Made by a program: the position numbers and the translations under genes
Shown: one piece after another, positions 61,667 through 64,000 of the stretch
Layout: every line of letters begins with the position of its first letter
Position numbering within the stretch: the first letter of the stretch is position 1
Notes under the pieces: generated by a model
The model's database searches: none
Told to the model about the DNA's origin: nothing
What the model saw: only the letters and a program-made list of their open reading frames with translations
Assembly (NCBI GenBank): GCA_020633495.1
Contig: JACKDR010000002.1
Span: 372,001-436,000, forward strand
DNA length: 64,000 nt
Source: Kofleriaceae bacterium
Lineage (GTDB): Bacteria; Myxococcota_A; Polyangia; Haliangiales; Haliangiaceae
Direction of reading: 5' to 3'

Positions 61667-61738
61667 TTGTCCACACACTTTGAGAACCTCTCGAAACTAC
61701 AGCTGGAAAACGGTCGCTGTCCGCAGTTGTCCACACAC
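61667..61738 (+). promoter_or_regulatory. Pair of DnaA-box-like motifs upstream of nrdJ
   Basis: TTGTCCACA, the high-GC variant of the DnaA box (TTATCCACA), occurs at 61667-61675 and 61727-61735 in the same orientation. The extended match continues CAC in both. Regulation of nrd genes by DnaA is known in E. coli; here it is inferred. Confidence 0.45.
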
Positions 61739-61810
61739 AATCCAGAGGGTGCTTCACACCTTGCCAAGTGGCTGCGCACACTAGCGGTGGTAGAGATCCC
61801 CCTGTCCACC

Positions 61811-61824
61811 CACTAAATCTAGTG
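61811..61824 (+). promoter_or_regulatory. NrdR-box-like palindrome upstream of nrdJ
   Basis: CACTAAATCTAGTG closely fits the NrdR operator core (CwAtATaTwGtg, about 10 of 12 positions). A weaker candidate, CTAGCGGTGGTAG, lies about 32 bases upstream, the spacing usual for paired NrdR boxes. NrdR represses ribonucleotide reductase genes. Confidence 0.5.
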
Positions 61825-62015
61825 CGTGAATCTTGCCCCCAAGAATCGACGAGCGTAGAACCGAAAACCGCCGCGCCGCTTCACGCGGGCGCCACACGTT
61901 TTTCGCTGCAGGCAGTTCTCTCGGGGGCAATTTCGGCCGATCCGACCGATCGGGCCACCGGGATAACTGTCGCCTTTTTTCGACCGAACGCCGCCGCACA
62001 CAGGGAGGGGAAGCC

Positions 62016-64000
<1,985 letters not shown>

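Larger units (their letters stand above)
61634..62015. promoter_or_regulatory. Divergent btuF-nrdJ control region
   Basis: A 380-base AT-richer region. It contains two TTGTCCACACAC motifs (61667-61678, 61727-61738, exactly 60 bases apart, same strand), a related TGTCCACCCA (61803-61812), a NrdR-box-like palindrome (61811-61824), nested CCGATC/GATCGG palindromes near 61935-61955, and a T-run CGCCTTTTTTCG at 61970-61982. No cobalamin-riboswitch B12 box was found on the btuF side. Confidence 0.55.

Noticed and set aside
61660..61830. Replication origin based on DnaA-like boxes
   Set aside because: Only two or three boxes, no dnaA, dnaN or gidA genes nearby; nrdJ regulation explains them better.
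61634..62015. Cobalamin riboswitch upstream of btuF
   Set aside because: No B12-box-like sequence or its complement was found on the reverse strand.

Overview
The window is very GC-rich (mostly well above 70 %). It encodes mainly lipoproteins, outer-membrane proteins and conserved hypothetical families of the kind found in Myxococcota: YkgJ and DUF3109 cysteine clusters, Asp-rich secreted linkers, DUF4397 repeats, a CxxxxC-motif secreted family, a TPR-SUFU protein and an MshEN-GAF protein. A Haliangiales/Kofleriaceae-like soil myxobacterium or a metagenome-assembled relative is the best guess. No rRNA, tRNA, CRISPR array or recognisable transposase was seen.

Layout. 1-2.1 kb (reverse, lower GC): four overlapping or abutting genes for small secreted or membrane proteins, led by a Cys-rich 94-residue peptide. 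2.3-8 kb: MshEN-GAF protein, L,D-transpeptidase lipoprotein, DUF3109 protein, PA14 lipoprotein, then sixteen copies of a 24-bp repeat. 8.4-16.3 kb: frameshifted acyl-CoA synthetase, YkgJ protein, DUF1643 protein, FAD monooxygenase, CPA2 antiporter, MscS channel, LysR regulator. 16.4-25.6 kb (forward): one long co-directional locus with a membrane-hairpin GTPase, two accessory proteins, a SEDS-type polymerase, a penicillin-binding-protein-type transpeptidase and a small anchored protein. This is the strongest candidate for an undescribed system, but its central part carries many apparent frameshifts. 25.7-31.4 kb: small membrane protein, lipoprotein, DUF423, a GT39-like membrane protein, an Omp85-like barrel, DUF222-HNH nuclease. 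31.4-32.8 kb: gene-free low-complexity DNA ending in a 532-bp inverted-repeat element. 32.8-45.4 kb: rtcBA RNA repair, lipoprotein, MFS exporter, outer-membrane barrel, BrkB, ABC exporter, polyphosphate kinase, PQQ-like protein. 45.5-51 kb: metzincin protease, zinc-ribbon protein, GNAT, Cys-rich lipoprotein, TPR-SUFU protein, 76-residue protein, then a 33-bp repeat array. 51.1-54.4 kb: coupled ferredoxin-reductase, MerR and ferritin-like diiron oxygenase genes. 54.4-57.7 kb: DUF4397 lipoprotein, MBL hydrolase, a 48-codon ORF. 57.3-64 kb: cobalamin uptake (btuFDC) with cobT, divergent from the B12-dependent ribonucleotide reductase nrdJ.

Three window-wide patterns stand out. (1) About twenty genes lack a Shine-Dalgarno sequence and instead have a TAnnnT-like hexamer ending 5-9 bases before the start codon, which predicts leaderless transcripts; a smaller set has strong GGAGG sites. 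(2) At four places a segment containing a gene's stop codon has been copied (24 bp x16, 47 bp x2, 38 bp x2, and a 22-bp inverted copy). (3) A hairpin-forming intergenic repeat occurs at 5.3 kb and, with inverted fragments, at 32.3-32.7 kb.

Start codons are chosen by protein homology logic and these signals. GTG starts are very common. All functions are inferred from motifs read by eye; no database search was possible.
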